From Nitrospirota bacterium (GTDB taxonomy: Bacteria > Nitrospinota_A > UBA7883), in assembly GCA_024275315.1 (NCBI GenBank), contig JAJRZK010000001.1, positions 36,001 to 100,000 on the forward strand: a stretch of 64,000 nt of DNA. Reading direction: 5' to 3'. The position numbers were made by a program, and so were the translations under genes. The notes beneath the pieces were generated by a model. The model did no database searches. It saw nothing but the letters and a program-made list of their open reading frames with translations, and was not told the DNA's origin. Positions within the stretch are counted from its first letter, which is position 1. Each line of letters opens with the position of its first letter. This document shows, in pieces, positions 53,717-63,400 of the stretch.

Positions 53717-55049
53717 CCTCCAGCCTGATTATATCGTCTTCACCAAAATAATCTCCTGTTTGCGCCTCGACGAAGGTCAGCGGCCCGGAGCCGGGATTCA
53801 TTATCCTGTGAGACGCTCCCATGGGTATATCCACGGCTTCGCCCGCCTTTAAAGGGATTTCCCTGCCATCCACGGTCACTACGGCTTCGCCGCTTACGAC
53901 GACCCAGTGCTCCGCCCGGCGCCGGTGTTTCTGGAGGCTCAACCGCTTGCCCGGCTGAACGATTATACTTTTTACCTTATGGTTGTTCTTTTCGCTCAGG
54001 ATTTCATAGTGGCCCCATGGGCGGTGATTTTCCCTCCTTTCAAGGATCTTTTGGTATACATCCAGATATTTCTCCGCCATCTTCCCGGCTGTAAAATGTT
54101 TCTCCACGTGTGAGCGGCAAGCGTTTCTGTCGAGGGTGACGATCCTTTCAGCCGCCTGCACCGCTTTTTTTATGTCCTGTACGACAAATCCGGTCTCCTG
54201 ATCTTTTACGACTTCACGGACAGACCCCCGCCCGAACGCTATGACAGGAGAACCGCAGGCCATCGACTCGATCATGCTCAGGCCGAACGGCTCGTCAAAA
54301 TTAATCAGGTGCAGCAGGGCCATCGCGCCCCCGAGAACTTCCGCTTTTTTTTCGGGCCCGACGGAGCCGATGTATTCCACCGTTTTGCCGTCTATGTGCG
54401 GTTTGACGTGGGTTCTGAAATATTCCTCGTCCTGTATGATACCTGCGATAACCAACTTGACACCGGTCTGCTTTGAAACTTCAATGGCTTCGCGCACACC
54501 TTTTTCATGGTGGATGCGTCCAAAAAAAAGGAGGTATTCACCGGCGTCCCGGTTTAAAGGAAATTTTGAAATATCAATTCCATGATGGACGGTGGCGATA
54601 TAGTCTAGCTCCCGGCTTCTGTCCGCGTCGCTTATGGCTACATAATGGGAGCGTTTATTGTACTTTCTGAAAACGGGAAGGATGGAGGGGGACGAAAACC
54701 CGTGTATGGTGGTTAAGACCGGTGTTTCAATCAGGCCGCAGTAGGTCAGCGGCAAAAAATCGAAATGATTGTGGATGAGGTCGAACTCATCGGCCCGCTC
54801 GAACACCTCCGAAATATGCATACACTCCCACACCTTCGGGTCTATGGATGGATCCTCTGAATAGGGGCGCGGGCAAACTGACACCAGTTTTCCCGCTGTC
54901 ACAGAGTCGCCCGTGGCGAACAGGGTCACGTCTTCCCCCTTTTTCACGAGTTGCTCCGCCAGCAGGCTTACAACATTTTCCCACGGCCCGTAATGGCGAG
55001 GTGGAGTGCGCCACGATATGGGGCTCAGCAAAGCTATTCGCATGGACAT
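53694..55049 (-). CDS. GT4 glycosyltransferase fused to phosphomannose-isomerase-type cupin
   Basis: 451 residues. The first ~335 are a GT-B glycosyltransferase family 4 protein: acceptor-side start (RIALLSPISWRTPPRHYGPW), the FGRIHHEKGV loop, and the donor-site EPFGLSMIESMACGSPVI with its E-x7-E spacing. The last ~110 residues are the cupin of type II mannose-6-phosphate isomerases, with RPWGHYEIL, GKRLSLQKHRRRAEHWVVV and YFGEDDIIRLEDDYGR. In bifunctional AlgA/ManC enzymes this cupin converts fructose-6-phosphate to mannose-6-phosphate. The fusion points to mannose as the sugar handled. A promoter candidate lies just upstream. Confidence 0.87.
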   Translation of the reverse strand: MSMRIALLSPISWRTPPRHYGPWENVVSLLAEQLVKKGEDVTLFATGDSVTAGKLVSVCPRPYSEDPSIDPKVWECMHISEVFERADEFDLIHNHFDFLPLTYCGLIETPVLTTIHGFSSPSILPVFRKYNKRSHYVAISDADRSRELDYIATVHHGIDISKFPLNRDAGEYLLFFGRIHHEKGVREAIEVSKQTGVKLVIAGIIQDEEYFRTHVKPHIDGKTVEYIGSVGPEKKAEVLGGAMALLHLINFDEPFGLSMIESMACGSPVIAFGRGSVREVVKDQETGFVVQDIKKAVQAAERIVTLDRNACRSHVEKHFTAGKMAEKYLDVYQKILERRENHRPWGHYEILSEKNNHKVKSIIVQPGKRLSLQKHRRRAEHWVVVSGEAVVTVDGREIPLKAGEAVDIPMGASHRIMNPGSGPLTFVEAQTGDYFGEDDIIRLEDDYGRVE

Positions 55050-55075
55050 TTCCTGAATACTGATTTCCGGTCCCT

Positions 55076-55104
55076 ATTATACAGATGTTGCCTGCTTGTG
55101 ACAG
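55076..55104 (-). promoter_or_regulatory. Sigma-70 type promoter for the GT4-cupin/GH130 operon
   Basis: On the minus strand CTGTCA (55104-55099) and a perfect TATAAT (55081-55076) are separated by 17 bases, about 27 bases before the ATG at 55049. Confidence 0.55.
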
Positions 55105-55256
55105 TAAAGTTCGCTGATGATGGTTTGTCCTGACGGCGAAAAACGCCCAATCTATGACATTCTGATATTGTGCAAAAGCATCGAGGTTTCAGATAATATT
55201 TGTAAGCGCTCTTGTGTGACAATACGGCATAATATGAGTATTAAATAACCGAGGCT

Positions 55257-56735
55257 ATGAGAATTGTGAACAACCAACCGACCATAAAAGTCAAGCGGCG
55301 GTCCATTACACTAACCCTCAATAATTTACGCGTTATCACCAGGCCCTACATTCCTGGAGGGGACCGTCGGGTAGCCAATGTCGTCAACCGCGTGTTGAAA
55401 ATATCGGAAGACGAAGTCCGATTACTGCTCGATTCTGTGATGAGGGGTTTTTCCGACCGGCACAGGTATCTGCCGCAGACATTTGAAAATAATTACGAGA
55501 AAATAAAAAGCTATGTCCCGGAAGGAGAGAATATTTCAAAAGAAAGGCGTCTTCTGCTGGGCGCTTATTTTACGTCCGAATATTCAATAGAAGCCACGGC
55601 GCTTTTTAACCCCTCGATTGTCCCCCATCCCAACCAGAGTGACCTGCCAGCCGGGAGTCTCAGGTTCATCATGAGTTTCCGCGCCACCGGCGAAGGGCAT
55701 ATATCGTCCATCGAGTTTAGAAGCGGTTTGATAAACGAGAACAACAGTGTGTTTTTCGACCCGGTAAGCGATTATGTCGATACACCGGAGATTCTGCCTA
55801 ACCCGCAATATGACAGGCATCTGTTCAGGCTCAAGCTGATGGAAATGGGGGCGTGCAACAATGTTACGAACTATATGATCGACGGGCTCATGGAGGAGTT
55901 CACGCTCAACCAGCTACAAGGAAAAATCATTGAGCTCAAGTCCAACACGACTTTTCCTGCGGACGATAAAAACGAAGCTATAGACATGGCGTTGTGGCTC
56001 GCTCGTTCCAATTATCAGATGCGTTTCCTGCCGGACCACCGTATTTCCGAAAGGGTGATCCACCCGGTCTCGGAAAATGAAAGCGGAGGGATAGAAGACG
56101 CCAGGTTCGTCCGTTTTGTTGATGATGACGGTGAGGTCACCTATTACGCCACGTATACCGCGTATAACGGATTCGTCATCATACCCCAGCTTATCAAGAC
56201 GAAGGATTTTGTGACATTTAAAATGATAACGCTAAACGGGAAAGCGGTGCAGAACAAGGGAATGGCGCTGTTCCCGAGAAAAATCAAAGGGCGATACGTG
56301 ATGCTTTCCCGCCAGGATGGCGAAAACAATTACATCATGTTTTCCGAGAACCTGCATTTCTGGCAGGAGGCGAAGGTTTTCCAGGAGCCGTCGAATCCGT
56401 GGGAGCTGGTTCAGATAGGAAATTGCGGTTCTCCCCTGGAAACCTCTGAAGGATGGCTGGTGCTGACGCATGGGGTCGGCCCGATGAGAAAATACAGCAT
56501 CGGCGTCGAGTTGCTTGATCTGGATGACCCTTCCAGGATCATAGGAAGGATTAACGAACCCATACTGACGCCAAACGAGCAGGAACGGGAGGGGTATGTC
56601 CCCAACGTTGTCTATACGTGCGGGGCGATAATACACAACGATGAGATGATCATTCCGTATTCCACGGCAGACCAGAGATGCGCTATTGCGACAGTGTCGG
56701 TTCCCGAGCTTCTATTATCGCTGAAATCGCGTTAG
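55257..56735 (+). CDS. GH130-family beta-mannoside phosphorylase/hydrolase (long form)
   Basis: 492 residues. The first ~100 residues are a helical extension (VNRVLKISEDEVRLLLDSVM, HRYLPQTFENNYEKIKSY) absent from short GH130 proteins. The propeller follows, with the catalytic motif GGIEDARFVRFVDDDGEVTY and blade patterns IGNCGSPLETSEGWLVLTHG and VPNVVYTCGAIIHNDEMII. No signal peptide, so cytoplasmic. It is divergent from the GT4-cupin gene and convergent with the long GT4 gene, with which it shares 4 bases. Length and extension resemble GH130 proteins found beside beta-1,2-mannoside enzymes, but specificity is open. Confidence 0.87.
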   Translation: MRIVNNQPTIKVKRRSITLTLNNLRVITRPYIPGGDRRVANVVNRVLKISEDEVRLLLDSVMRGFSDRHRYLPQTFENNYEKIKSYVPEGENISKERRLLLGAYFTSEYSIEATALFNPSIVPHPNQSDLPAGSLRFIMSFRATGEGHISSIEFRSGLINENNSVFFDPVSDYVDTPEILPNPQYDRHLFRLKLMEMGACNNVTNYMIDGLMEEFTLNQLQGKIIELKSNTTFPADDKNEAIDMALWLARSNYQMRFLPDHRISERVIHPVSENESGGIEDARFVRFVDDDGEVTYYATYTAYNGFVIIPQLIKTKDFVTFKMITLNGKAVQNKGMALFPRKIKGRYVMLSRQDGENNYIMFSENLHFWQEAKVFQEPSNPWELVQIGNCGSPLETSEGWLVLTHGVGPMRKYSIGVELLDLDDPSRIIGRINEPILTPNEQEREGYVPNVVYTCGAIIHNDEMIIPYSTADQRCAIATVSVPELLLSLKSR

Positions 56736-59083
56736 GGCGTTTTTTTCGATTTCGTCAAAGGGGTTTGCTCTGACGATTCTTTTTCGCGTTTGCTCTCCTC
56801 TGTCCTGTCCTCGGCGCCTCGATGGTTGTACAGGGCGATCAACGATAACAGCCAGCACAAGGTGGATTCCGCTCCCTGGTTTTCGTTGACGCCATGAGGC
56901 TCCAATCCGTCCCGGCATCCGCCCGTGGAGTGGTCATACAGTGAAACGTTAAGATCATTCGCCCCCAGATACCAGTCAAGACATTTGTACGCGAACCTGA
57001 TCCACTCATGGTCACGCGTGCAGTTGAAAGCTTCGATACAGGCGTATATCATCGCGGAAGCCTCGATGGGTTGCTGGTCATACTTTGATTTTACGCCCCC
57101 CCTACGGTACCACTCGCTGTTTCCGATAGGTGAAAAGGCCCCGCTTTCGTTATCGGACTGGATTTCCTTGAGCCATTTAAGGGCTCTAAGTCCGGTGGTT
57201 AACATTTCATTATCCTGCATCCACTGGCCCGATAAAATCAGCGCGTGTGGTATCCTGGCGTTGCCGTACGAAAGGATATCTTCAAACCAGGGCCAGTCGG
57301 TTTTTGCGTTTTCCCTGAATTTTTCCATGAGCTTTCTGGATAGAACCCCACGAATGCGCCGGACGTTGCTGTCTCCGCTGTATACGCCGAGGTATGCGTG
57401 TATGCCGATTATGGAGAAGGCCATGGCCCGGGGATGGACAAGGTCCTCTAGGGCGATAAGGGAATGGTGGAAAAGGTAGAGAGCCGAAGCCGCCAGTCCC
57501 TTGTCTTGCCCGGCCACCGTCACACCCAGGCTCCACACGGCCCTGCCATGCGCGTCTTCCCAGTTGTCGTCTGCAACCCACTCCCGGTCATAGGTCATAA
57601 AATTACGGAATTTACCCGTTTTTTCATCAAAAGCATGATCGAGAAAGCTCAAATAGATAGATGAGAGACTTTTTGCGTGCGGTTCCTGTGGCAACAGGTT
57701 GTCCGCCATAATCGTTACGATAAGCGCACGGGAGTTGTCGTCGACGCAGTAACCATGGTCACGATTGGGGATTGTGAACCTGGCGTGCTGTAGTATTCCT
57801 GTGTCATCTGTCATTACGCGAAGATGATCGAGCCTTATTTCCGGCAGTCTCTGCCGCCCGGCGCTTAAAGTTTTGAGTTTTGTGACAGGGACCTGGGCTC
57901 TTAACCGTGTCTGTTTCGCCTGCGTAAAAAGATGCAGATATTGCTTGGCGACCTCCTCCCACACCATGTTCCTGCAGTGCTGGTAGGCCCTTTTGCACAT
58001 GGCGTTTCGCTCCTCGGGATTGTCCAGAAGGAAATTGATCTCATTCGCCAGAGCGTGTGAATCCCTGAAAGGAACCAGCCTGCCGCGGCCGTCGGCCAGC
58101 ATCTCCTGCGCGTACCAATATGGTGTGGACACAACCGCTTTGCCCACCCCGAGGGTATAGGCGAGTGTACCGGACACTATCTGCTCTTCGTTCAGGTATG
58201 GAGTGACGTATATGTCGGCCGATCCGATAAAATCAATCAAATCCTCCAGATTGACAAAACGGTCGTGGAACACGACATGATCGGATACGCCAAGCTCTTT
58301 GGCCAGGTGATGCAGGCTCAGCCTGTAACCTTCGCCCTGGGCTATTTTCAGGTGTGGGTGCGTGGCTCCTATAACCATATACACCACATCCGGGTGGTTT
58401 TTTACTATGGCGGGGAGAGCCTTGATAATGTATTCAAGCCCTTTGGACGGGGACAGCAGGCCGAACGACAGGATCACGGTTTTGTTCTCCATGCCGAACT
58501 TGCTTTTGTAGATGTCGGGGCTCGTTAGAGGCATTTTGGGGATTCCGTGGGGGATCAGCCTGATTTTTTGTTCGGGCGTTTCATAGATGTCCCGAAGAAA
58601 ATTGACCGAACGATGGCTCATCACCACCAGTCTGTCGGATAATTCGGACAGTTGCCTCATTATCTCCCGCTCCTGCCGGGAAGGATTCTTTAGGATCGTG
58701 TGCAGGGTGGTAATCACGGGAATCCGAATATCTCTTAATAATTCAAGTATATAGCCTCCGTTCCTGCCGCCGAATATGCCATATTCGTGTTGCAGGCAGA
58801 CCACGTCGACATGATTCATGTTAAGGAACTCCGCCGCGATGTCGTAATCGTGAAGACGGTCCTGGTTTATCTCGAACCGCACCCTCGACGAGTATTGGTA
58901 GCCCTCCGGTTTATCGTTGATGGCGATAACCCAGTTGGAGATATCGGGAGCGATCGACGCGAAAGATTCGGACAGGTCGGTGGTAAACGTGGCGATACCG
59001 CACTGCCTCGGGAGGTAGTTTCCTATAAAAACTGCGGATTTTACAGATTCCTGGTTTTTATGAAAATCCCTGTCATTTAACAT
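56732..59083 (-). CDS. GT4 glycosyltransferase with C-terminal alpha/alpha-toroid-like domain
   Basis: 783 residues. The first ~415 form a GT-B family 4 transferase, with the start VFIGNYLPRQCGIATFTTDL, the nucleotide-site FGLLSPSKGLEYIIKALP, and EEQIVSGTLAYTLGVGKAVV near the donor site. From about residue 430 to 760 the chain is helical with toroid-like repeats (RDHGYCVDDNSRALIVTIMA, DNWEDAHGRAVWSLGVTVAG, GAFSPIGNSEWYRRGG). This is similar in style to glycosidase/epimerase (alpha/alpha)6 domains. The last ~25 residues are a charged tail. Architecture and neighbours suggest one protein that extends and trims a glycan. The function of the second domain is inferred only. Confidence 0.85.
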   Translation of the reverse strand: MLNDRDFHKNQESVKSAVFIGNYLPRQCGIATFTTDLSESFASIAPDISNWVIAINDKPEGYQYSSRVRFEINQDRLHDYDIAAEFLNMNHVDVVCLQHEYGIFGGRNGGYILELLRDIRIPVITTLHTILKNPSRQEREIMRQLSELSDRLVVMSHRSVNFLRDIYETPEQKIRLIPHGIPKMPLTSPDIYKSKFGMENKTVILSFGLLSPSKGLEYIIKALPAIVKNHPDVVYMVIGATHPHLKIAQGEGYRLSLHHLAKELGVSDHVVFHDRFVNLEDLIDFIGSADIYVTPYLNEEQIVSGTLAYTLGVGKAVVSTPYWYAQEMLADGRGRLVPFRDSHALANEINFLLDNPEERNAMCKRAYQHCRNMVWEEVAKQYLHLFTQAKQTRLRAQVPVTKLKTLSAGRQRLPEIRLDHLRVMTDDTGILQHARFTIPNRDHGYCVDDNSRALIVTIMADNLLPQEPHAKSLSSIYLSFLDHAFDEKTGKFRNFMTYDREWVADDNWEDAHGRAVWSLGVTVAGQDKGLAASALYLFHHSLIALEDLVHPRAMAFSIIGIHAYLGVYSGDSNVRRIRGVLSRKLMEKFRENAKTDWPWFEDILSYGNARIPHALILSGQWMQDNEMLTTGLRALKWLKEIQSDNESGAFSPIGNSEWYRRGGVKSKYDQQPIEASAMIYACIEAFNCTRDHEWIRFAYKCLDWYLGANDLNVSLYDHSTGGCRDGLEPHGVNENQGAESTLCWLLSLIALYNHRGAEDRTEESKREKESSEQTPLTKSKKTP

Positions 59084-59127
59084 CTGTACATACTCACTTG
59101 CTGTGCATGAATTAAATTGCGTTCAAC

Positions 59128-59133
59128 ATTATA
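59128..59133 (-). promoter_or_regulatory. -10 element for the GT4-toroid gene
   Basis: A perfect TATAAT on the minus strand, about 45 bases before the ATG at 59083. The -35 region is poor and is covered by an inverted repeat, so an activator may be needed. Confidence 0.4.
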
Positions 59134-59137
59134 CGAT

Positions 59138-59153
59138 ATCATCGGACGATGAT
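59138..59153. promoter_or_regulatory. Operator-like inverted repeat upstream of the GT4-toroid gene
   Basis: ATCATCG-GA-CGATGAT is a perfect 7-bp inverted repeat with a 2-base centre. It lies between the -10 element (59128-59133) and the expected -35, a position where a bound regulator would control transcription. The motif is not one I can assign to a known family. Confidence 0.45.
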
Positions 59154-59350
59154 GGCGCCGAAGACCGGTGGTGGCTCCTATTTCGCATATCAAAAAGAAA
59201 AAGTGCCCCAGGGACGCAAGCGCAGGCGCGTCGGCTCCGGGAACATCCCGCCTGACGCAACCCCGGGGGAATGGTTATATGCCGCCCAATCGGTTTGCGG
59301 TTTCAGAGTAAATTCTTTCCGCTTCCGGCTCATATTTCTCTCCGGTCCTA

Positions 59351-60418
59351 TCAGGAAGGTTCCTTGAATTTTTTCTTGATGGAAACAATTTCATCGAGGA
59401 CGCCCATGAACACATCGACCAGCGTAGGGTCGAAGAGAACTCCTTTACCTTTCCTTATCTCTGCCACGGAGTCTTCTATGCTCCAGGCTTTTTTGTATGG
59501 GCGGACCGATGTTAAAGCGTCGAACACGTCTGCGATGGCGCAAATCCTGCCCGATGCCGGTATTTCCGCCCCCTTTAAACCATTCGGATAGCCTGACCCG
59601 TCCCATTTTTCGTGATGTGTCAACGCGATTTCCCGGGCCATGATCAACAAATCGGATGAATGGCCGCCAAGCATTTGCGCTCCAATAGACGCGTGGGTTT
59701 TCATTATTTTCCACTCTTCCGGATCGAGCTTGTCCGGCTTTTGCAGTATCCTGTCCGGTATGCCGATTTTGCCTATATCATGCATGGGGCTTGCGTTGAG
59801 CAATATGTTCGTGTCCAAGCCTTTAAGCCCTGCTCTTACCCCGATAGCCTGGCACATTTTGCTCATTCGGATTATGTGAAAACCTGTTTCGTTGTCCTTA
59901 TATTCCGCCGCCAGCCCCAGTCGGCGGATAATTTCCATTTGTGTGTTATGCAGTTCGGCGGTACGTTCGGCCACTTTTTGCTCCAGGATTGCGTTTTGGT
60001 TTTTCACTTTCTTGTGAAGCAGACGCGTCTCGAGCATATTCCGAATCCGTGTCAGGGTTTCGGCGTGATCGAATGGTTTTGATAGAAAATCCTTGGCGCC
60101 GGATTGTAGCGAACGAAGACGCGTTTCCCTGTCCTGCTGCGCTGTAAGCACGAGCACCGGGGGGTAATCGTTTCTGTCCAGCTCCTTAAGCTGTTCCATG
60201 ACCTGGTACCCGTCCATGTAAGGCATGTTGATGTCCAGCAGTATCAGATCCGGTTGGTAAGCTTCGTATAACTCTGCCACTTTTCGTGGATCGGTGACGC
60301 TTACAACGGAGGTATACCCGCCTGTGGCCAGCGTTTCCTCCAGCAGGGCAACATTGGATTCGTTGTCATCAACTATGCATATTCTCGCGTTGAGAATTTC
60401 GTCCTGTGATACCATCAT
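59351..60418 (-). CDS. Response regulator with HD-GYP output (c-di-GMP phosphodiesterase family)
   Basis: 355 residues. The receiver domain has the phospho-acceptor Asp62 in LILLDINMPYMDG and the acidic pair in CIVDDNE. A short coiled linker leads to an HD-GYP domain with His213-Asp214 (MHDIGKIGIPDRIL), HHE at 268-270 and GYP at 276-278 in WDGSGYP. All metal and GYP residues are present, so c-di-GMP hydrolysis is likely. It follows the hybrid kinase gene by 36 bases on the same strand, and the kinase is its probable partner. Confidence 0.93.
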   Translation of the reverse strand: MMVSQDEILNARICIVDDNESNVALLEETLATGGYTSVVSVTDPRKVAELYEAYQPDLILLDINMPYMDGYQVMEQLKELDRNDYPPVLVLTAQQDRETRLRSLQSGAKDFLSKPFDHAETLTRIRNMLETRLLHKKVKNQNAILEQKVAERTAELHNTQMEIIRRLGLAAEYKDNETGFHIIRMSKMCQAIGVRAGLKGLDTNILLNASPMHDIGKIGIPDRILQKPDKLDPEEWKIMKTHASIGAQMLGGHSSDLLIMAREIALTHHEKWDGSGYPNGLKGAEIPASGRICAIADVFDALTSVRPYKKAWSIEDSVAEIRKGKGVLFDPTLVDVFMGVLDEIVSIKKKFKEPS

Positions 60419-60454
60419 AATAATTTTATGCCGCTTTTTTCAGGCGGGTGTGCG

Positions 60455-63400
60455 TCAACCAAACATCTCATCGACAATACCGAGGAACTCGCTTACGTTA
60501 ATGGGTTTTGCAAGGTAGTGAGCGAACCCCGCCTCATCATCCCTTTTCATATCGCTCGGTATCGCTTCGGCGCTTAACGCCACCACGGGAATATTCCTGG
60601 TTTCTTCGGCGGACCGCAATTGCTTCATCATTTCAAAACCATCCATGTCCGGAAGGTTGATATCCAGAAGAATCATTCCCGGCTTGTGTTTTCGCGCCAT
60701 CTCTATGCCCGACCTTCCCCGCTCCGCCGTGATAATATTTATTTCTTTACGCCGCTTGAGTATGTTTTCCATCAGCGCCGCGTTCGGCAGATTATCCTCT
60801 ACGTACAATATTGTCTTATGATCGGACCCGGACTTGTCATGGACCTCGTCAGAATATCGACTCTTTTGCGACTTTTTAATCCCGGGCCTGGAGCCTCTTG
60901 GAAAGTAGATAAAAAATTCAGAGCCTTTTCCAATTTCACTTTCCACGTGGATGCTTCCATTCATGGCGTTCACGAGACGTTGCGTGATGGTAAGGCCGAT
61001 CCCGGTTCCCTCGATGTTTGAAGCCTCCGCTCCAAGACGGTTGAATGGCTCGAAAAGCAGTTTCATTTTCTCTGCAGGTATTCCGGGACCGGTGTCCTTT
61101 ACGCTTATGCGCAACATGTTTTCCTTCGCTTTCCCGCAGGAAAGAATAATTTCACCACCATCCTCGTTATACTTGACCGCGTTGGACAATAAGTTAAGCA
61201 TCGCTTGCCGGAGTCTTGTACGGTCTGCCAAAACATATTCCTTGCAGTCGCATACGCGATTAACAATCCTGATGTTGCGCTTTTGCGCTCCCTGGCTTAT
61301 TGCGGCGATCGCGTCACCTGCAATGTTGGTGACCGAAACATTCTCAATGGACACCCGCAACCTTCCCGCTTCTATCATTGAAAAGTCGAGCACATCATCG
61401 ATAAGCTCGAGCAGGTGAGCTCCGGATCGTTGTATTCTGCCCACGATTTCCTTTTGGGAATCTGTAAGAGGGTGCACCTTGTCCAGCGCCAGCAGTTGGG
61501 AAAACCCCAGGACAGAATTCAGCGGGGTCCGAAGCTCGTGGCTCATGCTGGAAAGAAACACAGATTTCGCCGTGTTGGCCCGTTCAGCCTCCTCCTTGGC
61601 CGCTACAAGGCTCTCCTCCGCTTTGCGCCGCTCCTTTTGCTCGAAACTGAGCGCCACCATTTCTCCTACCGTCAGAGCAAAGCTTTTCTCGTCATCACTC
61701 CATTGCCTTGGGGCCCCCTTGTGCTCCAGGCATACTATTCCGTTTATCTTGCCCTTTAACGTGAAAGGGACATCCAGCATTGAGCTTATGGAACGAGGCT
61801 TGAGGTACGATTTACGTAATTCGCTCGTCCTGGGGTCGGAGCAGGCGTCGCCGGCGTCTATCAGCTCGCCTGATTTTAATGACTTGAAAAAGTTGGGATA
61901 ATCCGACTCATGCAAAACCACGCCGTTTGAGTGCGACTTGTTCGAGCTGTCGTAATAATCATAGCTTTTCAACGTAGCTCCTCCGTTTTCCAGCACCCAG
62001 ACGCTGGTGAAGTCGACACCGATTGCGGCGGCGGTTACCTCGGTAAACTCGGCAAGTCTCTTTTCCTCCGCGATGCCGTATCCAGCTAGAAACGAAAGGC
62101 TTTCCCTGTGCTTTCTGAGCTTGGCGTCTGTCTCAAGCAAAGCCGCCTCGGCGTTTTTGATCTCGTCTATGCTTTCCTGGGTGGCGATGAAATGGGTAAT
62201 TTCACCTTTGGAGTCGGTAATAGGTGAAATGGCGGCCAGTTGCCAGATTCGTTTTCCATTCTTTCTCCTGTTGTGGAACTCGCCCAGCCATTTTTTGCCG
62301 GATAAAATGGTCTGCCACAGGCGCCTGTACTCTTCATGGGACATGTTGTCCGAAGCCAGTATGGAAGGGCGCTTTCCTACGACATCATCTCTGGAATACC
62401 CGAACACCTGGCAAAAAGCGGAATTTACATATTCAATGCGGCCGGTTTTATCGGTTATGGTGACCGTGTTGGGGCTTTGCTCCAGGGCGACCGTCAGCTT
62501 TTGCAGTTCAGATGTTCTTTTGGCGACCTGGTCCTCGAGATGGTCCCTGTACTGGCGGAGTTGCGCTTCAGCTTCCTTGCTTTCAGTGATGTCCTGCACC
62601 GTGCCGATCATTCGTACGGCCCTGCCGCTGTCGTCCCTTAACACCATGGCCCTCTCATAGACCACGCGCAACTTGTTATCCGGCTTTACTATCCTGTGCT
62701 CGAGGTTGTAGGAATTCTTCCCGCGCACAGCCTTGTCCGTTTTTTCAATGATACTGCCACGGTCATCCGGGTGCGCCGCGCTTAAAAAAGCTTCATAAGT
62801 GGCCTCGAACCCGTTGGGTTTTATCCCGAAAATCCGGTACATTTCGTCAGACCACTTCATCTTTCCAGTCACCATGTTCCAGTCCCAGCTTCCCACATGC
62901 GCGATCTCCTGGGCCATGGCAAGAGTCTCCCTGCTTATGGACAGAGCCCTTTCAGCCCCCCATCGCTGCATCCACGCCACACTGATAAAATATACGCCGA
63001 CACCCGCAAGCGACAGCAACGCGATATAAATTAAAGCAATGTTGTTAAGCAACACCCCCGACCCACGCCGCACCGCCTGGTGGACGATCTCAGGCCGCAG
63101 ATGATAAACAATTTTCCAATAATATTTCATGGCGCTAACTTTTGAAAACGATTTATCCCCCTCACGGGAGACCCTTTCCACATATGTGTTATGGACCGTC
63201 CGAAACGGATAAAACGTGGAGAAGGAAAAAAGATGGCCGTCCAGATAAAACTGTCCGGTGTCGCTCGACGATATCTTCTTCCACGCCCCGGGAAACACCC
63301 CGCCGAAAGTTTTGTCCCGTTTGTCTTTGAACATAAACCCCCATTCGTTCCCCTCCTTCGAGCAGGACAGCCAGTAACCCCGGGGGTCCAGAAGCGAGCT

